A stretch of 64,000 nucleotides of DNA from Xestospongia bergquistia (Eukaryota > Porifera > Demospongiae > Haplosclerida > Petrosiidae). The position numbers and the translations under genes are program-made. The notes under the pieces were generated by a model. That model ran no database searches, was not told the origin of the DNA, and worked only from the letters and a program-made list of their open reading frames with translations. The stretch lies in the NCBI GenBank assembly GCA_963965975.1, contig OZ014413.1:5342001-5406000 (forward strand), in the 5' to 3' direction. Below, one piece after another: positions 31,319 through 42,440 of this stretch (positions within the stretch are counted from its first letter, which is position 1; every line of letters starts with the position of its first letter).

Positions 31319-31560
31319 GCGACTGTGTCTAGAGCCATTATCTTTATGTTTATACTTCATTACATATTCAATTTTGAATATTGCTGTCAAGTCAAGTATG
31401 TGCCCTGTTTATCCATGAATTTGTTTTCAGTTTACCTGCCACATCTTTCATGAAGCACCAGAAAAGTATCTCTTATCTCACCGTTACAACGGACATTCAA
31501 AAGTTTATTTAGTTGTCTTCATGGGGCTGGAACATTATTGGGTTTTGATATTTTTGTTTA

Positions 31561-32400
31561 CAGATATTTGCTAAATATCTGAAGTTTGATAAATTAATAA
31601 ATTTTTTACAATATGACAGTTTGATAGTTTGAGTTTTAACAGAATTAAAAGTGATAACAAATAACAAAATAGGTGAAATAATTATTACAGCTGGTAACTT
31701 TTAATTATGCATAGCATCATTATATCCAAAGATAATGGTTAAAGTAAGTAATTTATTAATATTAAGAAAACCCTTTTTCTTTTTGTTGTTTTAATCAGAA
31801 TGAAATATGTTCACTTCAACCATTTTTATTTGGTAGTATTGAGGATATTTTAATTGTTCAAATTCACCTTCTGTTTAATAGGTTAGAGTAACATTTTATA
31901 AGGTAGACCCAGTTGCAATTGTTTTGACCACCGATAAAGTGGTTATTTTAATTATTATTTTTTGTAGTGTGGACGACAACATTGGGGAACTACACTACTA
32001 CTATCTGCTGTATTATATCCTTTTAAGAGTTCAGGATGATGTTGATAAAGGGTTTCTTGTATGAAGCAAAATTGGTATATGGCTACGTAAAACGGTGAGG
32101 ACATCCAAGAATACCACATACCACACAAAACCTGGTTCAAAAGCATGTACAGTTCCTATGTGTCAAACAACATCTGAAGGACTGATAAAGAAAGCAGTGA
32201 ACCAAGTCAGACAAAATGATTAAGCTCACGTGATGAAATCACACAGCTGCAGTAATACGCCAGTTTATTGATTCCTGAGTATGATTGAACTCTCTGGCGC
32301 TACTGTCTGTAGTTCCTGATCTATTTCACACTTCAGCTGTTCGTATTTTTTTGTTTTTAGTATATCAAATAGTCTGTCCCGGATTTTAGCAACACTCGTG
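31561..32400. other. no gene recognised
   Basis: AT-rich spacer between the two SAMD3-like relics. The minus-strand ORF at 31955-32146 has no family features. Confidence 0.35.
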
Positions 32401-32420
32401 CATGGGTGTGATATATGAGC

Positions 32421-34190
32421 ATGCATCAATCTGAGCGTCATTTCAAAGGTGTCAAAGATCGATACTCGAAGTTTCTGAAGATAATGAATTTTTCAGGAAA
32501 GGATGAAAACTTTTTTGTTAGTTGGCTTAAAGATCAAGGTTTTAAGCAAAATGTCATGGATGCATTCATTAGTTAGTCTTAATATGATAACAATAATTAT
32601 AATAGTAAATTATCATTATTATAAATATCACTTTTCAGAAAATGAAATTGATGGTGATGCGTTTCTTCTCTTAAATCACAGGCAAAATTAATTCAAAAGC
32701 ACAGAGACATTGTAACTGTTCAAGAGATTTGAAAAAACCTACCTAGTTTTATAAATGCATGTAATCTATAATATATAAATTGTACTAGCAACAACAATAC
32801 AATAGAAACTATTTGTGTACTCTCTATCATTCTTTTACTTAGGGTTTAGCTACAAATAGTACAAAGCAGGATGAGTCATTATTTTGCTAGTTACGTTTAC
32901 CAATTGTAAGCAACTAAGCTATATAATATCATAATCAGAAATGCAATCCTTTTTTGTGTCAGAACTATATTCTTGATGATGAAAGTCATGAAACCAACTA
33001 TGATGAACACTCTCTATTATTTCCATGTTTGAGAGAAGTAAGTGAAGTTATATATAATGCCAAAAATACCTTTTTGGGGTTTGTTGTAGGAAGAACAAGT
33101 TTTAACTGTGAGAGAAAGTGATGTCAGTTAGCTCCCCTCCTTCAAAGAAAATGAAGCTTGAATCCAGTCACTGTCCATTTATATTAAAAAAATGACAAAT
33201 TTACAAAATCTCTACCTGATCCTTTTACTTTCCCTGACAATTTCACTCCAGAAATTAGTTTAGCAATGAGAAATCAGATGATGCCCAACTTCAAAGGAGT
33301 TGGAACGGGTGTCCATACAAGCAATTGAAAGATGGATGTTTTTACAAGCATCATATGGTTCACCATTTGTAATTTTTTTTATTTATTTCAGTTTATCTAC
33401 ATTCAACTTAAATACTAGGGCCATATACTTTCTGGGCTCAAAAGTCATTTTAAGGAATTTTGTAGAACACCACATAATATGAAACGTGTCAAAGTTTCTA
33501 GTACAAACAAGGAAACTACCTAATTCCTGTTGATGATGATGATGATGAGAAAAATGTGTCATATCAACGTCATATCAAAGTTATGGCTGCTGAATACAAA
33601 AAGAGTAAACCAAATGAATCCATTGTCAATGAACTAATGAAAGTCACCTTTAAGCAACGGAGGCATTAGAATCTCCATAAAGCACCATTATTAAAACATT
33701 TGCTGGACACATTTCCCTCTTACCATTACAGTCAGGTATATTTTATAATCCATAATATTTCTTTCCTAGTTAATTGCAGAACTTGGCAAAATTCTTTCAA
33801 AGCCCAACATTCTTATTTCAGCCAGAGATTCATGGGCTTCATGGGTCCCCAAAGTTATTTCTTTTTCTAAGAAATTATGTAATAGTAAAGATGTTAAGGA
33901 TTTAATACTACAGTTGAATCAAGAGGATAACTCTCCATATATGTTGTTTCATTATTGAATTGATACAAACATGAAAAAAAGGCTTAATGACCATGTAATG
34001 GATGAATAAACAATTGTTTGTTTTTTCAGATGCTGTATACAAGTACGCATTACCTTTACTACTATTGGCAATTCGAGATGGAAAGCAAAGGACTGAAGTA
34101 GAGAAGGCTGTTGTATTTGTTCACTCTTTTTTCAAAATAATGTTTCACTTATTCGAAATAACACAGCAATATCATAGCTACTAGTTTTCA
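32421..34190 (+). pseudogene. SAMD3-like gene relic, copy 2, with SAM domain
   Basis: A first exon reads MHQSERHFKGVKDRYSKFLK, and the next FFVSWLKDQGFKQNVMDAFI up to a GTTAGT donor near 32571. It joins across a short intron ending TTTTCAG (32639) to NEIDGDAFLLLN: together a sterile alpha motif, a protein-interaction helical bundle. Downstream pieces follow SAMD3-like order: DDESHETNYDEHSLLFPCLR near 32970, LPDPFTFPDNFTPEISLAMR near 33210, DDDDDDEKNVSYQRHIKVM near 33535, SARDSWASWVPKVI near 33820, and ALPLLLLAIRDGKQRTEVEK near 34050. Stops and missing splice sites show this is also decayed. Confidence 0.55.
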
Positions 34191-35145
34191 GTAACTTGGT
34201 GAGCAGTGGATGGAAGATCATTTACATGTATAGTTTCACCATTTGGAGTCTATAAAAAGTGTTGAATGTCAGTTAACTGTCTAGAATGGAGAGCTCCAAA
34301 TACAGGGGTACCAACTAGTATTTTAAAATGAGACATTTTTAACATTAGAAGGAATATTAAGACTACTAGTCAACTTTTCTTTCAATGTTAAAGCTGCTGT
34401 GGACTCTGCGAGAATCATGATATGGCTATTGATGTCACTACTAAAGTTCAATGATTGGTCATTAGTGGGCAAAATATTGGCAAACTCTAAAAAATATGTT
34501 ACAAAGTATGGTTGAGCAGCACGATCAGCAAATGATTTACAAAGTGTTTTTTGGTTTGTACTTTAAAGTTGGCAAAATCAAACAAGATGAAGTTTGTAAA
34601 ATCGAACAAGATGTTCATATACAAAACACTAATAATTATCTGATGATGAATGATGATGAATGTCAGATGCAAGATGAAAGATGTAAAGAATATTCAAGGT
34701 TTTCACTGCAATGCTCAATTCCATAGCACTCTTCATATTTAATACCATGTAGCCAAAGTAAACCTACTTGAAAATAAGTAACACAAAGCAATCATATTGC
34801 TGTTTACGAATTACACTGTGAAGAATACATGGAGCAACTTTGACAAATTTAATAAACTCCTCTGTTTTCCGATGGTCTAGGCGATGCTTAACCCTGTGAC
34901 AACTGGAAGTCGGCCATCTTTAAACTGAAATGTCCATGGTACACAACTCAGAGCATAATTATGCAAGCTCTGAACAATCAAGCATGCTTTCTTGTGTTTC
35001 ATCACCATGTCCAAGAAGTTCTAACTCAGTTCGCACAAGATTCAGCACAATGTGCATGATGTCTATAACAAGGTCTGGTACTAGACTAGAGTACAGTACA
35101 CATTAATATATGCTAGTGCCAAATCTCAGCAACAGTTAAATAAAC
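34191..35145. other. mostly non-coding; contains a dispersed repeat
   Basis: 34440-34710 may hold further decayed SAMD3-like sequence. 35066-35145 (GGTCTGGTACTAGAC... CAAATCTCAGCAACAGTTAAATAA) is a dispersed repeat seen again at 46712-46795 and, in part, near 48900. Confidence 0.4.
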
Positions 35146-35361
35146 TGTGATATCCTTTCAACTCTTTTAAACTCATTAATACTTACTTTTGTTTGTAATC
35201 ATGTTAGTTAGTATCTCTACTGTTAATTGAGTGCTAATTGTGTTAATAGTTTTGTCACTTAGATCTTCCTTCATTGTTTTTTACTTTGTATAAATAGGAT
35301 TTAGTTTTTACTTGTATTCATTCTATCCATTAAAGTTATTTCAACTTAACCAAATACTACA
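35146..35361 (+). repeat. 5' LTR of second gypsy element
   Basis: Begins TG and ends CA, contains a TATA box near 35290, and directly precedes the primer-binding-like ATTGGCAACGAGG. No second LTR was found in the window. Confidence 0.7.
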
Positions 35362-36225
35362 ATTGGCAACGAGGGTTGTGGATTCCAACCAAACAATGGC
35401 TACTGGTATAACACAATTTGGAACTCTCAAGGAATTTATCTCCAACGTGGAGATAATCACAAAATACCTCAATTGTGTGCTACTATACTTCGAAGCAAAT
35501 GAAGTGGCAGATGTCAAAAGGGTGCCTATTCTCCTCACTTCCATTACATACTCACTGATATGTGACTTAGCAGCACCAGAGAATCCAAAAACTTTAACAC
35601 TGCCTGCAATTGCTCAATTATTAAAAGACCACTTCGAACCAAAAAGGCTAATTATTGCAGAAAGATTTACATTCCAGACAGAATCAGAGGCCAGGTGAAA
35701 CTATTGCTGAATATGACGCCGCTCTAAGAAAATTAGCAGTTACGTGCAAATTCAAAGCATAATCTGGAGGAAGCCCATCGAGATAGATTCATATGTGGAC
35801 TTCATAGCAAAGCCATTCAATGTAGGTTGTTATCCGAGCCTAAACTTACTCTGGTGAAGGCCATGGAACTTGTCCAAGGGATGGAAGCTGCTCACCACAG
35901 TTCTAGAAGACTGAAAGGACAGGAACAGCTTATCAAGAATGTCATAGGGACGCCAGTCAAGCCCCAAAACAGCCCCCAGTCATGCTACAGATGTGAAAAA
36001 TTGAATCATGAATCTGCGGAATGGAGATTCAAGGATTCAAGTTGCAATGCTTGTGGAAAGAAGGGACACATAGCTCCAGCTTGTCATTTTAATCCCCGGA
36101 GGAAGTACAACTCTCCTGAAAAATCACAGAAATCAAAGAAAAAGACTTACGGTACTCATCAGGTACATCAACACTCTAATGGTAATGCTGATTCAGAAGA
36201 AGTCAGAGCTAAAGGCCAGGATACA
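35146..36225 (+). mobile_element. 5' part of a second Ty3/gypsy element
   Basis: A 216-base LTR (35146-35361, TGTGATATCC...TACTACA, with TATAAATAGG near 35290) is followed by ATTGGCAACGAGG and Gag. There is no pol and no 3' LTR: the element is cut off where repeat R begins (about 36225). Start and primer region resemble the first gypsy element, so they belong to related lineages. Confidence 0.8.
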
Positions 36226-36330
36226 CAATGCAACTTTGTTGCATGCAACTTGTTGCATGCGATAAATCTCTTCATGTGTCATAAAGAATCACACCAATTT
36301 TCAACGCATGCAACAAGTCGTTTGCAATAG
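35397..36330 (+). pseudogene. gypsy Gag with zinc knuckles (frameshifted)
   Basis: ATG at 35397 starts MATGITQFGTLKEFISNVE. The capsid region runs to a frameshift at about 35690, continues as PGETIAEYDAALRKLAV, shifts again near 35760 (NLEEAHRDRFICGLHSKAIQ) and reaches zinc knuckles near 35985: CYRCEKLNHESAEW (fourth Cys replaced by Trp) and CNACGKKGHIAPAC (intact CCHC). The last ~35 codons belong to the adjoining repeat. Gag would package RNA; this copy cannot make a continuous protein. Confidence 0.8.
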
Positions 36331-37039
36331 AAATGCTTTCTATTCCATGCAACAAAATCTTATAATGATCAAAGGTTACCATGGACACCAAACGGTATTT
36401 CTGCTCTTAATAACCAGATATTTATAAAAGATTGAAAAAATGGCGAAACATTGTGTTTAATTCTACAGAAAACAAGCATCTGTATGGTTGAGGGCTGCAT
36501 AAATGGTGGCCAATCAAGGAGGGGGGAAGAGGGGTCGGAAAACTGTAAGTTCAGTTAGCAATTGCATTATCATTGTTTTTATTTCTTCTTCAACACAGAT
36601 ACTTTTGTGTTTGGACCATGTTTATTAAATTTTGGTAAGCACAATTATAGCTATTTGTAATTTTTGTATATATATTCCCATTTCCAAAGAGTTTAGAAGG
36701 AGCAAAGGCATGGAGGGAGAGATTTCAGCAGACTAGCAGCCCTTTCAAATCATGCAAAAGCATGAGGCAGTTAGTCTGTTTGTATCACACCCTAGGTGTA
36801 ACGTGCAATAAGTGTGATAATATTTGTGTTGTAGTTAATAAAATGGACAAAACCAGTGGCAGATACAAGACAAAATCTAGTTATAGAAAAACAGTTGTAA
36901 GCAGAAAAATTATATATAAATCATGCAGTAATGTCACTCTCTTTTGCTTTAGGTACCACCAGTAGTACATAATATTTATGTACATGGGGACTATGTCCAT
37001 AATTAGGACTTTCTTTTTATTGAACTGTGTAATTTCACG

Positions 37040-37186
37040 ATGGAGTACTTGCCTACATTCGAAGGAGACGAGGAAGTGGAGCTTGCACTAGATGACAATG
37101 AGTGTATACCCATTTCAAGCCTTCAGGCCAATTATGGAAAGCTAGCCACTGGGTTTAATTTTTACAGAGGAAGGAAAAAATGTAAG
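37040..37186 (+). CDS. exon resembling the TDP-43 N-terminal domain
   Basis: ATG at 37040 reads MEYLPTFEGDEEVELALDD, then ECIPISSLQANYGKLATGF. The pattern (short acidic beta strand, then a 'xxLxxLQAxFG' segment) resembles the TDP-43 N-terminal ubiquitin-like oligomerisation domain. Further copies start at 38141 and 38601 (truncated after ~8 codons), 39061, 41501 and 42207. The assignment rests on pattern only; a much longer related ORF at 45784 supports it. Confidence 0.4.
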
Positions 37187-37865
37187 CACACACATAATTC
37201 TCTTCTTTGTATAACTATATTTATTGATAGCCTTACTTGTATGATGATTACATGACTAGTACTAGTATTAATGTTGGTGGAAGAGAAAGGTCAACCATCC
37301 TTTTCAAGTCCTTGAGACCGTCCCATGGTTACGTTGCTCATTCAAAATATCAGCAATGGATCCTGGCAGCCTCTAGGTGTGGACATGGTCAAAAGCGGAT
37401 TCTCTTTCTAAAAAAAATGCTCCCTCAGACTACATGGGGATGTCCAATGAGGCACTTGGAACTACTCGTTCGGGCCAAATCAGGTCACATGCCATGGGCA
37501 CTATGTGACCAGGTAGAGGAAGAAGGTGCTGCTCATCGATTGCCAGAGGTTTTTTGGGGTGAAAGTGAAGAAAAGCAACCTCCACCAATCTATGCTGTTT
37601 GTCGATGACACCCTAATTGCCGATGCAGACGTTTTCCAAAACAAGGCCAGCATGGCACTTATTACAGCAGGGTAACTCACTTTAACGAGAAGGTTCTGTA
37701 ACTGCCATTCTGTGACTACTTGATGAAATGATTAATGGCTATGTGGATGACAGCAAATTCGAGGGCTTCAATTTTGCCAATGAAGATGGCGTAATCAAAG
37801 CCTTGAAGCGCCTAGTGACAGGACTGCAAGTGCAATACAACTGTCATGACGAAGTACTAAAAGAG

Positions 37866-39085
37866 ACATGCAAAAGCATGAAAGGCATGTGGCAGTTAGT
37901 CTGTTGGTATCACACTACCACCCTGAGTGTAAGTGTGTATAATATACTGTGCAATAAGTGTGATAATATTTGTGTTTCTAGTTATAGAAAAACAATTGTA
38001 AGCTAAAAAATTATATATAAATCATGCAGTAATGTCACTCTCTTTTGCTTTAGGTACCACCAGTAGTACATAATATTTATGTACATGGGGACTATGTCCA
38101 TAATTAGGACTTTCTTTTTAATGAACTGTGTAATTTCACAATGGAGTACTTGCCTACATTCGAAGTCAGTGCATCCATTCCTGCAGATGTGAATTTTTTA
38201 TCTTTCTGGCAATTTAGGAATCTTCTAAGAATACAGTGCTGTCAAAAGAGAGAGATGCAGTCCGAATACCTCCTCCCTCTGTAAGTGAATACTGCAGCCA
38301 TCGGCAGACTAGCAGCCCTTTCAAATTATGCAAAAGCATGAAAGGCATGTGGCAGTTAGTCTGTTGGTATCACACTACCACCCTGAGTGTAAGTGTGTAT
38401 AATATACTGTGCAATAAGTGTGATAATATTTGTGTTTCTAGTTATAGAAAAACAATTGTAAGCTAAAAAATTATATATAAATCATGCAGTAATCTCTCTC
38501 TCTTTTGCTTTAGGTACCACCAGTAGTACATAATATTTATGTACATGGGGACTATGTCCATAATTAGGACTTTCTTTTTATTGAACTGTGTAATTTCACA
38601 ATGGAGTACTTGCCTACATTCGAAGTCAGTGCATCCATTCCTGCAGATGTGAATTTTTTTATCTTTCTGGCAATTTAGGAATCTTCTAAGAATACAGTGC
38701 TGTCAAAAGAGAGAGATGCAGTCCGAATACCTCCTCCCTCTGTAAGTGAATACTGCAGCCATCGGCAGACTAGCAGCCCTTTCAAATTATGCAAAAGCAT
38801 GAAAGGCATGTGGCAGTTAGTCTGTTGGTATCACACTACCACCCTGAGTGTAAGTGCGTATAATATACTGTGCAATAAGTGTGATAATATTTGTGTTTCT
38901 AGTTATAGAAAAACAATTGTAAGCTAAAAAATTATATATAAATATGCAGTAATCTCTCTCTCTTTTGCTTTAGGTACCACCAGTAGTACATAATATTCAT
39001 GTACATGGGGACTATGTCCATAATTAGGACTTTCTTTTTATTGAAATTTGTAATTTCACGATGGAGTACTTGCCTACATTCGAAG
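37866..39085 (+). repeat. 460-bp tandem exon-containing duplication
   Basis: Two full units (about 38166-38625 and 38626-39085) and a partial one to the left (37866-38165). Each unit carries the exon SKERDAVRIPPPSVSEYCSH, an intron-like stretch, an acceptor (TTTGCTTTAG) and the start of the TDP-43-like exon. The units are almost identical, so the duplication is recent. Confidence 0.85.
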
Positions 39086-40770
39086 GAGAGAAGGAAGTGG
39101 AGCTTGCACTAGATGAGACTGAGTGTATACCCATTTTCAGTCTTCAGGCAAATTATGGAAATCTAGCCAGTGGGCTAATTTTTTTACGGAGGAAGAAAAA
39201 AAAGATGTAAGCACACACATATTTCTCTTCTTTGTATAACTATATTTATTTACAGCCTTACTTGTATGATGATTGCATGATTAGTACTAGTACTAGTACT
39301 TAAAAGTATTAATAGATTATCAAGTATGTGTATAGGCTATATGCCATGTTACGCTGTCTTTGAAATAAACCAAAGTGTACTGAATGTACTAATCCTCCCT
39401 CTTAGTATTGTCCCAGTCTTAACTGAAAGGTGATGTTAATGTATTTCCTTAACAGGTTACTCAAGCAATATTGCTGTCAGAATACTTCCCTGACTGAAGG
39501 AAATATTGGAAGCAATTCAATGGATTCTTGTGAGTGCTTAAATACGTTGGGCAACTCATTGAGTGGTAGCCTGTCTCCTTCTGTCACACTTGATCAGATA
39601 GTAGTGGACATTCTGCTACTATCTCATCCAGTAGACCAAGAATGAAAACACCATTAACCAACAATGGTAAATCTATTAGTAGGGATCCAAGCGGCCAAGA
39701 TGTGACGTGGAACACCCAACAGTAGTGCCAGCATTGGTGTTAGTACTGGGAACACCGTGCCTGGTTTTACGGGTAGTACTGCGACTGTAGTTGCTCTGAG
39801 CAGTACCAATGGTTCTGTCATCACTGGTACTAGAACTGGTTCCATAAATATGCTCACAAAAAGGCAAAGATAACTGAATTATATTGTCCTCAAAGAGAGC
39901 GCTGCATTTTTTTTGATCACCTTGCTCACATCTTGTGAGTTGTGACAGTCAGTGTATCCATTCCTGCAGCTGTGGAAGTGAATAGCCTGCCTCCGTCTAA
40001 CGAGTTTCAGCGCAATTATGGAATGGAGGTTGTTCGCCAATCTACTGATTTGGGATGTTGGCCTCCTGAAGATGTTGTGCCACAAGCCAATATGGAGATG
40101 AGTGCTCTCGTTCATGCTGTCAGGAACATTTTGTTCCTAGTCAGCAAACAGTGTGAAACCCAATGTGCTCTCCACACTGTTCTGATTTTGGATGAACTGC
40201 TGGCAAGTGTAGCTTTTTTGTCTCATGGTAAAGTTGCTCCTTTAAAATGTCAGCAATGGATCCTGGTAGCCTCTAGGTGTGGACACAGTCAAAAGCGGAT
40301 TCTCTTTCTTAAAAAACAAAAAACAAAAAAGCTCCCTCAGACTACAGGGGATGTTCCAAATTCCTGGGCAATTCCTTGATGGGGCCAAATCAGGTCACAT
40401 GCCGTGGGCACTTTGTGACCAGGTAGAGGGTGCTGCTCATTGATTGGCAGAGGTTGGTGGGGGTGAAAGTGAAGAAAAGCAACCTCTACCAATCTATGCT
40501 GTTCGTCAATGACACCCTAAATGCCGATGCAGATGTTTTCTAAAACCAGGCTAGCATGGCACTTATTACAGCAGGGTAACTCTCTCTAACGAGAAGGTTC
40601 TGTAACTGCCTTTCTGTGACTACTTGATGAAAGTGCGCAATGCCTATGTGGATGCCAGGAAATTCGAGGGCTTCAAGTTGGCCAGGTTCGCTAAGTGAGA
40701 GGCCTGTATGTGCAGTATAACTGTCATGATGAATTACTAAAAGAGGCGCATTGACATTACACACTTATTT

Positions 40771-41690
40771 TTTACCTTTCTAGCAGTTTAGGAATCTTCT
40801 AAGAATACAGTGCTGTCAAAACTTGCAATGAGTAATGTCTACAACATCACTGCGCAAACATACATAACTGCACAAACATGAACATTATTATTGTGTTTAA
40901 TTCTGCAGAAAACCAGTATCTGTATGGTTAAGGAATGCATAAATGGTGGTCAATTAAGGAGAGGGGTGCTGAAAACTGTAAGTTCAGTTAGCAATTGCAT
41001 TATCATTGTTTTTATTTCTTCTTCAACACAGATACTTTTGTGTTTGGATCATTTTTATGAACTCTCGGTAAGCACAATTACAGCTATTTGTTATTTTTGT
41101 ACATATATTCCCATTTCCAAAGAGTTTAGAAGGAGCAAAGGCATGGAGGGAGAAATATCGGCAAACTAACAACCCTTTCAAATCATGCAAAAGCATGAAA
41201 GGCACGTGGCAGTTAGTCTGTTGGTATCACACTACCACCCTCGGTGTAAGTGTGTATAATATACTGTGCAATAAGTGTGATAATATTTGTGTTGTAGTTA
41301 ATAAAATGGACAAAAGCAGTGGCAGATACAAGACAAAATTAGGTATAGAAAAAAAATTGTAAGCCGAAAAATTATATATAAATATGCAGTAATGTCACTC
41401 TCTTTTGCTTTAGGTACCACCAGTAGTACATAATATTCATGTACATGGGGACTATGTCCATAATTAGGACTTTCTTTTTATTGAACTGTGTAATTTCACG
41501 ATGGAGTACTTGCCTACATTCGAAGGAGAGGAGGAAGTGGAACTTGCACTAGATGAGAATGACTGTATACCCATTATAGCCTTACTTGTATGATGATTAC
41601 ATGACTAGTGTTGGTATATGAGTGTAATTAGGCAGTTGTGTGTCGTGTGTTGACTACTGGATATGTGTTGATAGGTTTAAATTAATGTGT
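40771..41690 (+). mobile_element. repeat R, copy R2 (short)
   Basis: Contains the MVKECINGGQLRRG exon (about 40927), the ILLCLDHFYELS exon (about 41031, donor GTAAGC), the SLEGAKAWREKYRQTNNPF exon (about 41125) and the MEYLPTFEGEEEVELALDE exon (41501), then stops short. It lacks the C-terminal exons of R1. Confidence 0.6.
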
Positions 41691-42440
41691 TGCATCCTAG
41701 CAAACACACTTAACTGCACAAACATGAACATTATTATTTTGTTTAATTCTGCAGAAAAACAGCATCTGTATGATTAAGGAATGCATAAATGGTGGTCAAT
41801 CAAGGAGAGGGTTGTGGAAAAGTTCAGTTAGTAATTGCATTATCATTGTTTTTTATTTTTTCTTCAACACAGATACTTTTGTGTTTGGACCAATTTTATC
41901 AACTTTCGGTAAGCACAGTTATAGCTATTTGTTATTTTTGTATATATATTCCCATTTACAAAGAGTTTAGAAGGAGCAAAGACATGGAGGGAGAGATATC
42001 AGCAGACTAGCAGCCCTTTCAAATCATCAAAAGCATGAAAGCCACGTCGCAGTTAGTCTGTTGATATCACACTACTGCCCTGGGTATAAGTGTGTATAAT
42101 ATACCGGGCAATAAGTGTGATAATATTTGTGTTCTAGTTAACATATACATGGGGACTATGTCCATAATTAGGTCTTTCTTTTTATTAAACCGTGTAATTT
42201 CACAATGGAGTACTTGCCTACATTTGAAGGAGACGAGGAAGTGGAGCTTGCACTAGATGAGAATGAGTGTATACCCATTTCGAGCCTTCAGGCCAATTAC
42301 GGAAAGCTAGCCACTGGGCTTAATTTATTACGGAGGAAGGAAAAAAAGATATAAAACACACATAATTCTCTTCTTTGTCTAACAATATTTATTTATAGCC
42401 TTACATGTATGATGATTACATGACTAGTACTAGTATTATA

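Larger units (their letters stand above)
27374..31560 (+). pseudogene. SAMD3-like gene relic, copy 1, split by a gypsy element
   Basis: Exons on the plus strand: 27374-27512 (KRSLEEEESTPKAKLGRPKA, then LILTRYPPG); 27600-27749 (DDDVASHKNHEALMKELQKD, PGRRASVLS); 27850-28005 (LEQEIDFILEKKGVFASALQ); 28242-28369 (RPPQRNAPICCFHGEETQYF, VEKKALFSVA). The last exon is interrupted at GCGAC by the gypsy element (28370-31318) and resumes at 31319 in the same frame (TVSRAIIFMFILHYIFNFEY). A further exon lies at 31432-31560. The 'GRPxxxLxRYP', 'DDxxSxxxHxxxL...K' and 'ExxFxxILxK' blocks match the C-terminal part of SAMD3-like proteins, a sterile-alpha-motif group expanded in animals with no settled function. 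Confidence 0.55.
36226..40770 (+). mobile_element. unclassified multi-exon repeat R, copy R1
   Basis: Begins near palindromic GTTGCATGCAAC (36238-36249). Exon-like blocks in order: 36486 (MVEGCINGGQSRRG), 36599 (ILLCLDHVY), 36690 (SLEGAKAWRERFQQTSSPF), 37040 (TDP-43-like MEYLPTFEGDEEVELALDD), 37237-37608 (SKYQQWILAASRCGHGQKRI), 37728-37866 (GYVDDSKFEGFNFANEDGVI), a 460-bp tandem zone, 39061 (second MEYLPTF exon), 39442-39645, 39672-39870, and 40009-40320 (YGMEVVRQSTDLGCWPPEDV, HTVLILDELLASVAFLSHGK). The same blocks recur in R2 and R3. I do not recognise the overall protein; it is most likely a transposon or an amplified gene. Confidence 0.5.

Noticed and set aside
37866..39085. CRISPR-like or satellite interpretation of the 460-bp array
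   Set aside because: Units are long, contain splice sites and exons, and have no spacer structure; an exon duplication explains them better.
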